A DNA stretch of 64,000 nt from NCBI GenBank assembly GCA_017541035.1, contig JAFXZW010000052.1:62001-126000 (forward strand). Direction: 5' to 3'. Positions 27,267 to 36,237 of the stretch are shown here, one piece after another. The notes beneath the pieces were generated by a model. It saw only the letters and a list, made by a program, of their open reading frames with translations, was not told the DNA's origin and ran no database searches. Origin of the DNA: Eubacterium sp. (lineage in GTDB: Bacteria; Bacillota; Clostridia; Lachnospirales; Lachnospiraceae). Made by a program: the position numbers and the translations under genes. Position 1 is the first letter of the stretch, and every line of letters starts with the position of its first letter.

Positions 27267-28535
27267 TTACAGCACATCCCAGAAACCATCCAGTGTTGCA
27301 AAGTAATCCTCCACAGTCTCGGGCCTGCGGATCTGCAGAATACTTCCGTCCTCCCGGAGCAGCAGTTCTGCGGAATGCAGACGTCCGTTATAGTTATAGC
27401 CCATGGCAAAGCCATGTGCTCCGGTATCGTGGATCACCAGATAATCTCCCATATCGATCTTCGGAAGCTGACGGTCAATGGCAAACTTGTCATTGTTCTC
27501 ACAGAGAGAGCCGGTCACATCGTAGGTATGATCCGCAGGTACATTTTCCTTTCCGAGTACCGTGATATGATGGTAAGCTCCGTACATGGCCGGGCGCATC
27601 AGATTTGCCGCACAGGCATCCACACCGATATACTCCTTGTAAATATGCTTCTCATGGATCGCCTTCGTTACCAGGTGGCCGTAGGGCGCCAGCATGAAAC
27701 GACCGGACTCCGTGAAAATGCTGACATTTCCGAGTCCTGCCGGTACCAGGATCTCCTCGAATTTCTTCCGTACACCCTCTCCGATGGCTGCGATGTCATT
27801 TCCGGTCTGATCCGGCTTGTAGGGAATACCGATACCACCGGACAGATTGATGAAGGACAGGCTGACTCCCGTTTTCTCCTTAATCTCAACCGCCAGCGAG
27901 AAAAGGATACCCGCCAGTGTGGGATAATAATCATTTGTTACGGTATTGCTGGCCAGAAAAGCGTGCATACCGAATTCCTTAGCGCCGTGAGCAGCCAGAT
28001 AGGAGTATGCCTCCAGCAGCTGATCCTTCGTCATGCCGTACTTGGCATCTCCCGGATTATCCATGATGGCATTGGCGATCTCAAAGAATCCGCCGGGATT
28101 GAAACGGCAGGAAATGCGTTCCGGAATCCCAACCGTCTCCTCCGGCATGGGGATGTGGGTGATGTCATCCAGATTGATGGTTGCGCCCAGCTTCGCCGCA
28201 TAGGCGAACTCCTCCGCCGGAGTATCATTTGAGGAGAACATGATATCATTTCCAAGGATCCCGCAGCGCTCCGACATCATAAGCTCTGCCAGAGAGGAGC
28301 AGTCGGTTCCGCATCCCTCCTCATGCAGGATCTTCAGGATGGACGGATTCGGCGTTGCCTTCACGGCAAAATATTCCTTAAAACCCGGATTCCAGGAAAA
28401 AGCACGCATCATGGCGCGGGCATTCTCCCGTATTCCCTTTTCATCATAAATGTGGAAGGGTGTCGGGTACTTTTTCACAATTTCTTCGATCTGTTCCTTC
28501 GTCACAAACGGTTTCTTCACGGATTCTGTATTCAT
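27267..28535 (-). CDS. lysA: Diaminopimelate decarboxylase
   Basis: 422 residues, fold-III PLP decarboxylase forming lysine from meso-diaminopimelate. Visible: YFAVKATPNPSIL (PLP Lys near residue 59), GCGTDCSSLAEL, SGGIGIPY (glycine loop), ESGRFMLAPYGHL, GSLCENNDKFA (active-site Cys) and DTGAHGFAMGYNYNGR. Related carboxynorspermidine decarboxylases share the fold, so the substrate is likely but not certain. GGAGG precedes the ATG. Its own promoter is at 28581-28609. Confidence 0.85.
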   Translation of the reverse strand: MNTESVKKPFVTKEQIEEIVKKYPTPFHIYDEKGIRENARAMMRAFSWNPGFKEYFAVKATPNPSILKILHEEGCGTDCSSLAELMMSERCGILGNDIMFSSNDTPAEEFAYAAKLGATINLDDITHIPMPEETVGIPERISCRFNPGGFFEIANAIMDNPGDAKYGMTKDQLLEAYSYLAAHGAKEFGMHAFLASNTVTNDYYPTLAGILFSLAVEIKEKTGVSLSFINLSGGIGIPYKPDQTGNDIAAIGEGVRKKFEEILVPAGLGNVSIFTESGRFMLAPYGHLVTKAIHEKHIYKEYIGVDACAANLMRPAMYGAYHHITVLGKENVPADHTYDVTGSLCENNDKFAIDRQLPKIDMGDYLVIHDTGAHGFAMGYNYNGRLHSAELLLREDGSILQIRRPETVEDYFATLDGFWDVL

Positions 28536-28580
28536 TTCCTGTTCCTCCGATTTTTATTTATCGATCAAAACCACCCCTTA

Positions 28581-28609
28581 AGGATAAATGCAGCGCCGGA
28601 AAATGTCAA
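28581..28609 (-). promoter_or_regulatory. lysA: Candidate lysA promoter
   Basis: TTGACA (28604-28609), 17 bases, TATCCT (28581-28586) on the minus strand, about 45 bases before the lysA start. Confidence 0.65.
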
Positions 28610-28776
28610 TTACCAAAACTCTGTTCTATCCATCTTTGCATTTCATCGCCGATCCTGTAATATGCCAGTGTTCCTTCATCATACATCCAGCCGAAGGTCG
28701 GATGCAGTCCGATATAAAACCGAAGTCCGTCTGCCGTCTCAATCCTGATGCACCGCAGGTCCCCGGTAAACTGCAT
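28606..28776 (-). CDS. Small hypothetical ORF, possibly a gene remnant
   Basis: 56 codons from ATG 28776 to TGA 28606, encoding MQFTGDLRCIRIETADGL, an aromatic middle (HPTFGWMYDEGTLAYY) and RIGDEMQRWIEQSFGN. The composition is protein-like, but the RBS is weak and the frame stays open a further 13 codons upstream without a start. It may be the C-terminal remnant of a larger protein. No function recognised. Confidence 0.35.
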   Translation of the reverse strand: MQFTGDLRCIRIETADGLRFYIGLHPTFGWMYDEGTLAYYRIGDEMQRWIEQSFGN

Positions 28777-29000
28777 CCGGTTCTCTGTCGGGATCCGTGT
28801 CTGACTGATTATATCTCAATGAATGAAGCAAAACGTCTTCATACAGTATAGCGTATAATTCAGGAAACCGATCACATATATTTCTAAAATTTTACGAAAG
28901 AATTGTCATTTTGACATCCATAGCGTATTCTTTAATTTGTATTTTTCCAGACATTTTGAGCTTCTCAGTTGTATTTATAGTGGAAGGGGGGTGAAACATT

Positions 29001-29519
29001 ATGTCAAAACCTTTGTTACGTACGGACAAAGACTTGACCGAAATCTACAACCGACACAGTAAAATGCTCTATCGAATATGCTTCGCCTACATGAAGAATG
29101 CAGCGGATACCGAGGATGCGGTTCAGGAAACCTTTTTCAGACTGATACGGAAGGGACCGGCTTTTAAAAGCAGTGAACACGAAAAGGCCTGGCTGATCCG
29201 AACGGCAGAGAATATCTGTAAGAATATGCTGAAACACTGGTGGAGAAAAAGGGAAGATCTCGAAGCGCATATGGAACTCTATACGGAAGACAAGGATACG
29301 GTAGACATTTTATCCGCCATATTCAATCTTCCCGATAAATACAAAACCGTGGTTTATCTCTATTATTTTGAGGGATACAACAATGCCGAGATCGCGGAAA
29401 TACTGAAAAAACCCTCTTCCACAATACGAAATCACCTGCGAGAAGCAAGGCTGCTTCTTCGTGACAGGCTGGATGACAGTTTTGAAACGAAGGGAGATGA
29501 TCAAAATGTCAAACAATAA
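29001..29519 (+). CDS. ECF-family RNA polymerase sigma factor
   Basis: 172 residues after GGAAGGGGGGTG. Region 2: LYRICFAYMKNAADTEDAVQETF, then WLIRTAENICKNMLKHWWRK. Region 4: LPDKYKTVVYLYYFEGYNNAEIAEIL with a helix-turn-helix (SSTIRNHLREARLLLRDRL). It overlaps the start of the next gene by 14 bases, which is typical of a sigma and its membrane-bound anti-sigma factor. It would direct a small stress or surface regulon. Confidence 0.93.
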   Translation: MSKPLLRTDKDLTEIYNRHSKMLYRICFAYMKNAADTEDAVQETFFRLIRKGPAFKSSEHEKAWLIRTAENICKNMLKHWWRKREDLEAHMELYTEDKDTVDILSAIFNLPDKYKTVVYLYYFEGYNNAEIAEILKKPSSTIRNHLREARLLLRDRLDDSFETKGDDQNVKQ

Positions 29520-31092
29520 AATCATTCAGGCCTGGTCCGAAATCCGGCCGGATACAGCAAGTGACCGACGTATGCTTTCCAATATCCTTGAGAAAAATCA
29601 GGAAATGAACAGCGCCGGAGCTTTACATCGTAATAAAAAATGGATTCCCATACTTGCCGGCAGTGTGGTTCTGCTTGCTGCAGGACTGATCCTTGCCTTC
29701 AGTCTGGGATGGTTTTCAGAAAGAAGCTATACCTTTACGCTTGAAAACGGAGAAACCATACAGTATTCCCGTGACGGAAACGGCATTTTCTCCTCCAGCT
29801 TTTCCTTTGATTTTCCAACTGTCGAAAGGGAACTTACCGCAGAGGAACTATCCGCTTTTCTTCCGGTTCTGCCGGGAGAGATAAATATGCTGCCTGCAAT
29901 CTTTAATAAAGAAACCGGTGATTTCATCTACCTGGAAGGCCACATCGGTGAAAGACATTTCATCTATGCCCCGAAAGAGTTTTCGATAAACGACGCCATT
30001 GTTGACAGCGGAAATGCCTCTGTCTCAGTAATTAACGGCTGCTCCGTGCGCAGTGGTTTCTTCACTACAGATAAAAACAGCCGCGGAGAGCAAAACACCA
30101 TATTTTACGCAACCATCGACCTGAAAGATGCCGAGGTTCATGTGGAGGTGGGCGGAGACAAGTCTGAAGCTGAAAAAACAGGAAAGGAAATATCCGACAT
30201 TATTTATAATATCATTCAGAAAGGCTCCGGTGATTTCCTTGCTTTAAATTATAATAGTACGCCGTCTGAAATGGAGGCGAATGAGGATACTGACTCAACC
30301 TCTGAAACTAAGACAGACAGCGATATCGCAGAAGGGATTCATATCCCGGCGATCACACTGCCCGATCCGGAAACAGCGGCCACAGCCGATATGATCCAGC
30401 TCGTTGTATGGCAGGGGAATATCTACACCTATGCCGGTATCTGTTACGAACCTGATATCATTAAAGCTCTTCAGGGAGACTATCTGGGAGAAGCCACCGG
30501 CTCCATCGATGAATGGTCAAAGCCTTCGGATTATGAGCAGTATCTTGCGGGAACGTTTTCCGGAAAGGTTTATACGGTAAAGGGTTACGATCCCTCCTTC
30601 CGTCTCAGCAGTGTAATGAACTGGAAGGACGAAAACGGTGCAGAACATCAGATGATGTACTTTCTGGATCACCTGAACGGGATAACCATTTCAAAGGGAA
30701 GTGACTTCTATGAGGATCGTCTTAAAATCTCTGGCCGGGTTACTGCTCTTTCCTGGCAATCCCATCAGGACTGGGATAAGACAGATTTTAATCAACTGCC
30801 GGATACTCTGCATCAGCTTGATCTGGATGTATACAGTGCCTTATGGAGAAGCTTTCTTTCTGAAATCGACCAGGCTCCGTTTATAGATCTTTCAACGGAC
30901 TCCGCCTTTATGGAGAATCTTTATAATGAATCTGTTCAGACGCATCTTTTCATAACCCTGAATGACGGAACCGTAACGGAACTGCGCCTCTTCGAAGGCG
31001 GATATGTCGGGTGTCCATCACTTGGGAAATACTTTGTCAGGATCCCGGGAAGTACATTTGACGAAATGTACAGAACGTGTACCGGAAAATAA
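29506..31092 (+). CDS. Membrane protein, probable anti-sigma factor/sensor
   Basis: 528 residues from ATG 29506, inside the last codons of the sigma gene (AAGGGAG upstream). About 45 cytoplasmic residues (AWSEIRPDTASDRRMLSNILEKN) are followed by one transmembrane helix (WIPILAGSVVLLAAGLILAF) and a large extracellular part with an acidic low-complexity linker near residues 260-285. The layout is that of anti-sigma proteins that release sigma on an outside signal, but no zinc-binding HxxxCxxC motif is visible in the N-terminus. The extracellular domains are not recognised. Confidence 0.7.
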   Translation: MSNNKIIQAWSEIRPDTASDRRMLSNILEKNQEMNSAGALHRNKKWIPILAGSVVLLAAGLILAFSLGWFSERSYTFTLENGETIQYSRDGNGIFSSSFSFDFPTVERELTAEELSAFLPVLPGEINMLPAIFNKETGDFIYLEGHIGERHFIYAPKEFSINDAIVDSGNASVSVINGCSVRSGFFTTDKNSRGEQNTIFYATIDLKDAEVHVEVGGDKSEAEKTGKEISDIIYNIIQKGSGDFLALNYNSTPSEMEANEDTDSTSETKTDSDIAEGIHIPAITLPDPETAATADMIQLVVWQGNIYTYAGICYEPDIIKALQGDYLGEATGSIDEWSKPSDYEQYLAGTFSGKVYTVKGYDPSFRLSSVMNWKDENGAEHQMMYFLDHLNGITISKGSDFYEDRLKISGRVTALSWQSHQDWDKTDFNQLPDTLHQLDLDVYSALWRSFLSEIDQAPFIDLSTDSAFMENLYNESVQTHLFITLNDGTVTELRLFEGGYVGCPSLGKYFVRIPGSTFDEMYRTCTGK

Positions 31093-31256
31093 ACGTGACC
31101 GCCAGATAAAAAAGAGTGTCCGGAAACCGACTGAGATTTGCTTTTCCCATGGCTTCTCCATAAAATTCATGTGAAGTTTTTGAAGCTCAAATACGACTAT
31201 ATTGATAAGAGAAACTATGATGCACCTGATTTTATGGTTGCGAGGAGATAAAACAC

Positions 31257-31385
31257 ATGAAAGACGACCAGATCATAGATCTTTTCTTCCGCCGTGATGA
31301 AGAAGCCATAACAATCACTGATCGGTATCCCATGAATACCCTTGATCAGTTCTTCTCCGGAAATCCCCGGAAGCATGAGGTCTAG
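31257..31385 (+). pseudogene. 5' fragment of a second ECF sigma factor gene
   Basis: ATG after GAGGAGAT begins MKDDQIIDLFFRRDEEAI, the typical start of an ECF sigma factor (IIDLFF..R.E.AI..TD). After about codon 22 the frame continues only as the antisense of the response-regulator remnant and stops at 31385. The gene was cut at about 31320. Confidence 0.6.
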
Positions 31386-31420
31386 CAGGATCAGATCCAA
31401 TCGTATTCATACGTTCCTCC
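31320..31420 (-). pseudogene. Response-regulator receiver remnant
   Basis: The minus strand reads DLILLDLMLPGISGEELI, the phospho-acceptor region of a receiver domain, for about 28 codons. It follows a GGAGGAACGT-ATG start that is out of frame with it, and it is cut where it meets the sigma fragment. The sequence before the Asp and all of the output domain are missing. Confidence 0.6.
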
Positions 31421-31528
31421 GTTTCACATTTTTACAGCGAGTATTCTATCACACTCATTGAACAATAAAAGTAAAGATGCAGTAAAGATCGTATAGATAT
31501 CGTAATGTTGGTATTAACGCATAACAAA

Positions 31529-31562
31529 AGAACCCGCTGGGCAATCAGCGGGTTCTAAAGGT
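31529..31562 (-). terminator. Hairpin terminator, with direct-repeat copy at 31717-31740
   Basis: AGAACCCGCTG / CAGCGGGTTCT with TTTTGTT on the minus strand, downstream of the 854-residue gene. A 24-base stretch of it (31539-31562) recurs exactly at 31717-31740 without its left arm. The space between the copies holds no gene. Overall, 31093-31747 contains only these fragments. Confidence 0.75.
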
Positions 31563-31747
31563 ATGAAAAAATGTGGGGGAAGGTATAATTCCTTCATTGG
31601 AATGTCTAAAGGATACCAGTGAAATATGAAAAAGTTAGGTGTATTCTGTGAAGAAATGGTGAACTTTTTACTCTGTGTTTGTAGAGGGTGTACTTCTTCC
31701 TGTCGACGATCACAGCGGGCAATCAGCGGGTTCTAAAGGTGTGCTTC

Positions 31748-34312
31748 TCACTGTTCTTTTTCATACAGATAGAATTCATTTCCGGAAGCCACAACCCTTC
31801 GGCGGAAATCGTTCCTGTCCGTGCGGATCTCATAGCCCCGTACCGGGTCATAGAACCGGATAGCATCAGAGTTAAAGCTGACAACCAGTACATACCGATC
31901 CTCCAGTTTCGTGGCGAAGGGAATCCCGTCGCCCAGATAAAGGATCGCCGTTTCCAGATTCGCACCGGAAAGGTTCAACCCCCGGACTCCCGAATACTTT
32001 GCAAAACATTTCTCCCAGGCTGCTGTTCCATCTTTCTCCACATCCTGTTTTACCTGATCCTGTGTAGCTGACACCCCTGCCACCTGGAGACACATGGAAA
32101 GACAGGCCGCGTATCCGTTATCTCCTGCCCCCACCTTAATATACTCCACCTTATCCGCGACAGAAAGATACGGTGCCCCTGTCCGCAGGCGGTACAAAAC
32201 AGTTCCGTCAGGCATCCGCACGGTTCCCATCGTCTGAACAGCATCCCGCACCAGAGACCCGATCCGGGAAGAAGTATCCACCAGTTCTCCGGCCCAGTAC
32301 AGAAGTCCCATTTCCTCGACCTGCGCACCGTCCACCGTAAGGATTTTGCCTTCTTCCTCGCTGAGCCGCGCGATCAGGTGCTCCGGAATGGAGGTGAGAT
32401 ACAAGCCGTCAGGAAGGATCAGACTGTAGCCGGCAACGCCTCCTTCTTTTTTCAGCGATGCCCTTCCCCGGGTTTCCGCTGCCTTATAGGAAATGTAGTC
32501 CGGTGTATATTCCGTCGTCACCCAGCTGCCTTCCGCTTCCAGCACACGTGTAAGATAGATCGTATTACTGAGGAAGCTGACTTCGGAGATCAGAACTCCG
32601 GATTTCTGGTAGTTCTTCTCTTCCTTTCCGCTGCGGCCTACAAAGAACACATTGCTGAAAAGGTATTTCGCGCTTCCGTCCGCTGCCCGGCTTACCCGAT
32701 CAGGGTCGGCTGCTCCGTATACAAAATCCGTTCCGACAAAGGCCAGCGGCGCCAGCTTTTTCCCGCTTTTTGTAATCGTCGTGCTCTTGTCGTCGGAGAG
32801 ATCCCGGAGCATCAACCGGTCATAGCCCAGTCCCTCTGTCTGCTCCGGATAAGCGACTACGGAGCCGTCATCGGATACATAAACCTCCGTATCCCGCAGA
32901 TACTCCACCAGTACACTCTCCTCTCGGCTGTCAAAGGAATAACTGCGAATGCTCTCACCTACCAGATAGTAGAGCTTTTTTCTCTCCAGATCCAGGTAGA
33001 GCAGCTTCTCCATTTCCAGCTTCAACTGAGGGTAGGAAATGTCCGTCTTCACAAAAACGATCTCTTCAATGGTTCTGGTATCTTTTTTATAGCATTGCAA
33101 AAGGAGGCCGTTTTCCCCCTCATGTCTTCCGCTGTCCATCCGTCCATAAACCGCAAACCAAGCCTCCGTATCATTTACAGCCAGCGGCCGGATACCCTGT
33201 GAACGGCCGTAAAGGAAAGCAGAATTCTCCGCTCCGTAGATCCTGGTTATGGTGGAAGCATTGTAATCATAATACCACATGCTGTTATCCGCCTCGAAAA
33301 GCAGATACTCACTGTCCTCACTGATCGCATAAACCGGTGAATGATCCAGAATACCGAAGTGAAGTCCGTTCAGATTTCTGTCAAAATCCGAATCCTGATA
33401 GTTCTCCCGTACCTTCCGGAAATAATTGATCACATTTGAAGAATCCTTCTCAGGTACATATTCCATGGAGAACTGTTCCTCTACGTCATAATAAGTGATC
33501 TGTGACAATTCTTCATTCGTTGTGCAGACACGGTAACGATACACCACCGTTCCGCTGTTTTCGCTGATCTCCGTCAACGATATTTTTTTGTCCCCGATGA
33601 TTTCCGGGGAAAGCTCCCCCCAGACCAGAGTATCGTAATCCGATTGCAGGGATACAAATCCCAGATCATCCGGAGCGAAATCCTCCGGCGTATTCTTCAG
33701 ATAAGCCGTGATTTCCTTCTTCTGACGGTCATTCTTCTCCGAAAAAATCATGTGGTGAAAATCTCCGGCCGCCTTCATAAGAGATGCCAGACGGGTGCGG
33801 GGAAGACGGATCACACGGGTATAAAAATGCAGATCCTCCCCAGCCGTATTCGCCGCCACCACTTCAAAGGTATACTCCTTGTTCCGGAGCAGATCCATGC
33901 GGAAGGTGCAGGTATAACCCGCCATCCCGTCCTTTTGCTCATCCAGGGCGGACAGTTCCCCTTCCTCGATCAGATTCCCGTCAACGACATTGCGAAGTCG
34001 GTACCGGATTTTACTCAGAACATCGTTTCGTTCATCCAGATAAACGGTTACTGTGTGGTCTTCATCGGAAAGCGGAATGATGGCATCCCGTAAAAGGGCT
34101 GCATCCATATCCTGCCGGTATGCCGGAACCGGAGAAAGGACCTCCCCATCCACGCACGTAAAAAGCACCGGAAGTGCGGTGCCCCTCAGTTCCACATAGG
34201 CCGCCTTGCTCCCCCGGTTGCTGATTACATTTACGATCAGGGCGGTTCCCGTGAAAATGATAAGAAAGAGAACCGTCCTGATCACTATTTTACCGAATGT
34301 GCTTTTCCACAT
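31748..34312 (-). CDS. Large membrane-anchored protein with degenerate C39-like C-terminal domain
   Basis: 854 residues. One N-terminal transmembrane helix (VLFLIIFTGTALIVNVI, about 13-29), then a long extracellular part with beta-rich repeats reminiscent of a propeller (SEDSEYLLFEADNSMWYYDY, SFDSREESVLVEYL, YVSDDGSVVAYP). The last 150 residues resemble the C39 peptidase fold, but the catalytic NGCGP-type motif reads DNGYAACLSMCLQVAGV, i.e. Cys to Tyr; VLVVSFNSDAIRFYDPVRG matches the later His/Asp region without a catalytic His. It may be a non-catalytic binding domain. The gene starts eight bases after pfkA and is probably co-transcribed. Function unknown. Confidence 0.75.
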   Translation of the reverse strand: MWKSTFGKIVIRTVLFLIIFTGTALIVNVISNRGSKAAYVELRGTALPVLFTCVDGEVLSPVPAYRQDMDAALLRDAIIPLSDEDHTVTVYLDERNDVLSKIRYRLRNVVDGNLIEEGELSALDEQKDGMAGYTCTFRMDLLRNKEYTFEVVAANTAGEDLHFYTRVIRLPRTRLASLMKAAGDFHHMIFSEKNDRQKKEITAYLKNTPEDFAPDDLGFVSLQSDYDTLVWGELSPEIIGDKKISLTEISENSGTVVYRYRVCTTNEELSQITYYDVEEQFSMEYVPEKDSSNVINYFRKVRENYQDSDFDRNLNGLHFGILDHSPVYAISEDSEYLLFEADNSMWYYDYNASTITRIYGAENSAFLYGRSQGIRPLAVNDTEAWFAVYGRMDSGRHEGENGLLLQCYKKDTRTIEEIVFVKTDISYPQLKLEMEKLLYLDLERKKLYYLVGESIRSYSFDSREESVLVEYLRDTEVYVSDDGSVVAYPEQTEGLGYDRLMLRDLSDDKSTTITKSGKKLAPLAFVGTDFVYGAADPDRVSRAADGSAKYLFSNVFFVGRSGKEEKNYQKSGVLISEVSFLSNTIYLTRVLEAEGSWVTTEYTPDYISYKAAETRGRASLKKEGGVAGYSLILPDGLYLTSIPEHLIARLSEEEGKILTVDGAQVEEMGLLYWAGELVDTSSRIGSLVRDAVQTMGTVRMPDGTVLYRLRTGAPYLSVADKVEYIKVGAGDNGYAACLSMCLQVAGVSATQDQVKQDVEKDGTAAWEKCFAKYSGVRGLNLSGANLETAILYLGDGIPFATKLEDRYVLVVSFNSDAIRFYDPVRGYEIRTDRNDFRRRVVASGNEFYLYEKEQ

Positions 34313-34320
34313 ATTTACCG

Positions 34321-35400
34321 TTAATCTCCGAAGCAGATTCCCAACGTCTTCGCTTCCTGAATGGCCTGGTTATCTACCTCCACATATTTCAGTTTTCCTG
34401 CCGTCTCGGAAAGCGGGATCGCGGTCACCTGATTATTCAGCATAACCACCAGTTTTCCGAAATCCTTATCCCGGATCAGTTCTGCCGCCTTTGCACCGAA
34501 ACGGCTGGAAATGAAGCGGTCATAGGCATCCGGGCTGCCGCCGCGCTGGGTATGTCCCGGAAGGGCTACGCGAACGTCCGCATTTACCTTTCCGCGGATC
34601 TGATCTGCGATCTCATAGGCAATGGAGGGATGCTGTAATGCCGCGATTGCTTCCTTCTTTTCCTTCTTCGGCAGCTTCGCTACTTCCTTGGGGATTGCGC
34701 CCTCAGCCACGCAAATGATAGTGAAGCGCTTGCCTTGCTTGGTTCTCTTGTCGATGGCCTTAAATACCTTCTTCATATCATAGGGAACCTCCGGAAGAAG
34801 GATCACATCCGCGCCGCCTGCAATGCCTGCGTACAGGGTAATCCAGCCAACCTTATGGCCCATGATCTCAATAACAAAAACACGGCTGTGAGATTCAGCG
34901 GTCGTATAAATGCAGTCAATGGCATGGGTTGCCACATCCACTGCACTCTGGAAGCCGAAGGTGACATCCGTTCCCCAGATATCATTATCGATGGTCTTGG
35001 GAAGACCCACTACATTTAACCCGTTCTGAGAAAGAAGGTTAGCGGTCTTCTGGGAACCATTTCCCCCCAGAACCACCAGGCAGTCAAGATCCAGCTTCTT
35101 GTAGTTTTTGATCATGGCCGGAACCTTCTCCACGCCGTCATCCGTAGGTGTCTCCATCATCTTGAAGGGCATACGGGATGTTCCCAGGATCGTACCACCC
35201 TTATTCAGAAGTCCCGTGAAATCCATGGGCTTCATCTTCTGGTAATTGCCGTAAATCAGGCCCTTGTAGCCATCCTTAAAGCCGTAGATCTCTACCTCAC
35301 CTTCTCCGAACAGATTCTCCAGGCCCTTCGCTACGCCGCGCATGGTGGCGTTCAGTGCCTGACAGTCTCCCCCGCTGGTCAGCATACCGATTTTCTTCAT
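34321..35400 (-). CDS. pfkA: 6-phosphofructokinase
   Basis: 359 residues. Phosphorylates fructose-6-P, the product of the mannan pathway. Motifs: MLTSGGDCQALNA, LVVLGGNGSQKTA, LPKTIDNDIWGTD, IEIMGHKVGWITLYAG. The specificity positions read Gly in GGNGS (ATP-type; Asp in PPi-type) and Lys in PKTIDND (found in group III and PPi enzymes). By known sequence rules this favours ATP with a group-III background. GGAGGGG precedes the ATG. An extended -10 (TGTTATAAT, 35422-35427) lies just upstream. Confidence 0.93.
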   Translation of the reverse strand: MKKIGMLTSGGDCQALNATMRGVAKGLENLFGEGEVEIYGFKDGYKGLIYGNYQKMKPMDFTGLLNKGGTILGTSRMPFKMMETPTDDGVEKVPAMIKNYKKLDLDCLVVLGGNGSQKTANLLSQNGLNVVGLPKTIDNDIWGTDVTFGFQSAVDVATHAIDCIYTTAESHSRVFVIEIMGHKVGWITLYAGIAGGADVILLPEVPYDMKKVFKAIDKRTKQGKRFTIICVAEGAIPKEVAKLPKKEKKEAIAALQHPSIAYEIADQIRGKVNADVRVALPGHTQRGGSPDAYDRFISSRFGAKAAELIRDKDFGKLVVMLNNQVTAIPLSETAGKLKYVEVDNQAIQEAKTLGICFGD

Positions 35401-35421
35401 TCGTTACCCCTCCTTTATTGT

Positions 35422-35430
35422 ATTATAACA
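35422..35430 (-). promoter_or_regulatory. pfkA: Extended -10 element before pfkA
   Basis: TGTTATAAT on the minus strand, about 20 bases before the start codon; no convincing -35. Confidence 0.5.
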
Positions 35431-35493
35431 CGCTTCATCCTTTTTGATTTTGTCTGATGCTACACCTCTGTTGTCAGGATGCTCCATCCCTTA

Positions 35494-35632
35494 TGTCATT
35501 CTGAGGCCGCAGGCCGAAGAATCTCTTCGCGTCTTAAAGATCCTTCGCACTCCGTGCTCAGGATGACACATCTATCCATTCAGGATGTTCCTCCTCTGTT
35601 GTCATTCTGAGGCCGCAGGCCGAAGAATCTCT
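35494..35632. repeat. Two direct copies and one inverted copy of a GTCATTCTGAGG element
   Basis: TGTCATTCTGAGG-CCGCAGGCCGAAGAATCTCT occurs at 35494-35526 and 35600-35632, 106 bases apart. Between them (about 35535-35570) is the inverted form AAAGATCCTTCGCACTCCG-TGCTCAGGATGACA. Such elements are common between clostridial genes. They fill the pfkA-recR gap. The last copy touches the recR stop codon. Confidence 0.85.
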
Positions 35633-35640
35633 AACACGGG

Positions 35641-36237
35641 TTACAGTTCCACTCGGCCGTCCAGGGCACGGAGCAATGTCATTTCGTCCGTGCATTCCAG
35701 ATCTCCGCCTACCGGTACGCCGGTGGCGATCCGGCTGCATTTGATCCCGGCCGGCTTGACCATTTTGGAAATGTACACCGCCGTGGCCTCTCCTTCCACG
35801 CTGGAATTTGTGGCAATGATCAGTTCCTCACAGTCACCCCGCAAGCGGATCATCAGCTCCTTCAGCCGGATGTCCTGCGGTCCGATCCCCGCTGCCGGAT
35901 TGATCACACCATGCAGCACATGATAAACGCCCGTGTACTTTCCGGTACGTTCATAGGCTGCCAGCTCCCGCGGGCTTTCCACCACCATGATGAGCTTATG
36001 ATCCCTTTCCGGGGAAGCACAGATGGGGCAGACATCCCGATCCGTAATGGTGCAGCATTCCTTACAGTATTTGATTTTCTTCTTTACCTGCTGTATGGAA
36101 GAAGCCAGCGCTTCCGCCCTGTCCTCCGGCATTCCAATGATATAAAAGGCAAGCCGCTGCGCGCTGCGGGGACCGATCCCCGGAAGCCTTGACAGTTCTT
36201 CGATCAGACGGCTGACCTCTCCTCCGTATATCTCCAT
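35641..36237 (-). CDS. recR: Recombination mediator protein RecR
   Basis: 198 residues. Helix-hairpin-helix (LPGIGPRSAQRLAFYII), C4 zinc finger (CKECCTITDRDVCPIC), then a Toprim domain (LIMVVESPRELAAYERTGKY). Acts with RecO/RecF in loading RecA on gapped DNA. The ATG directly follows the ybaB stop (TAAATG). Last gene of the dnaX-ybaB-recR cluster found in most Firmicutes. Confidence 0.97.
   Translation of the reverse strand: MEIYGGEVSRLIEELSRLPGIGPRSAQRLAFYIIGMPEDRAEALASSIQQVKKKIKYCKECCTITDRDVCPICASPERDHKLIMVVESPRELAAYERTGKYTGVYHVLHGVINPAAGIGPQDIRLKELMIRLRGDCEELIIATNSSVEGEATAVYISKMVKPAGIKCSRIATGVPVGGDLECTDEMTLLRALDGRVEL

Noticed and set aside
34321..35400. Calling the phosphofructokinase PPi-dependent from PKTIDND
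   Set aside because: The decisive position in GGNGS is Gly, not Asp, which favours ATP.
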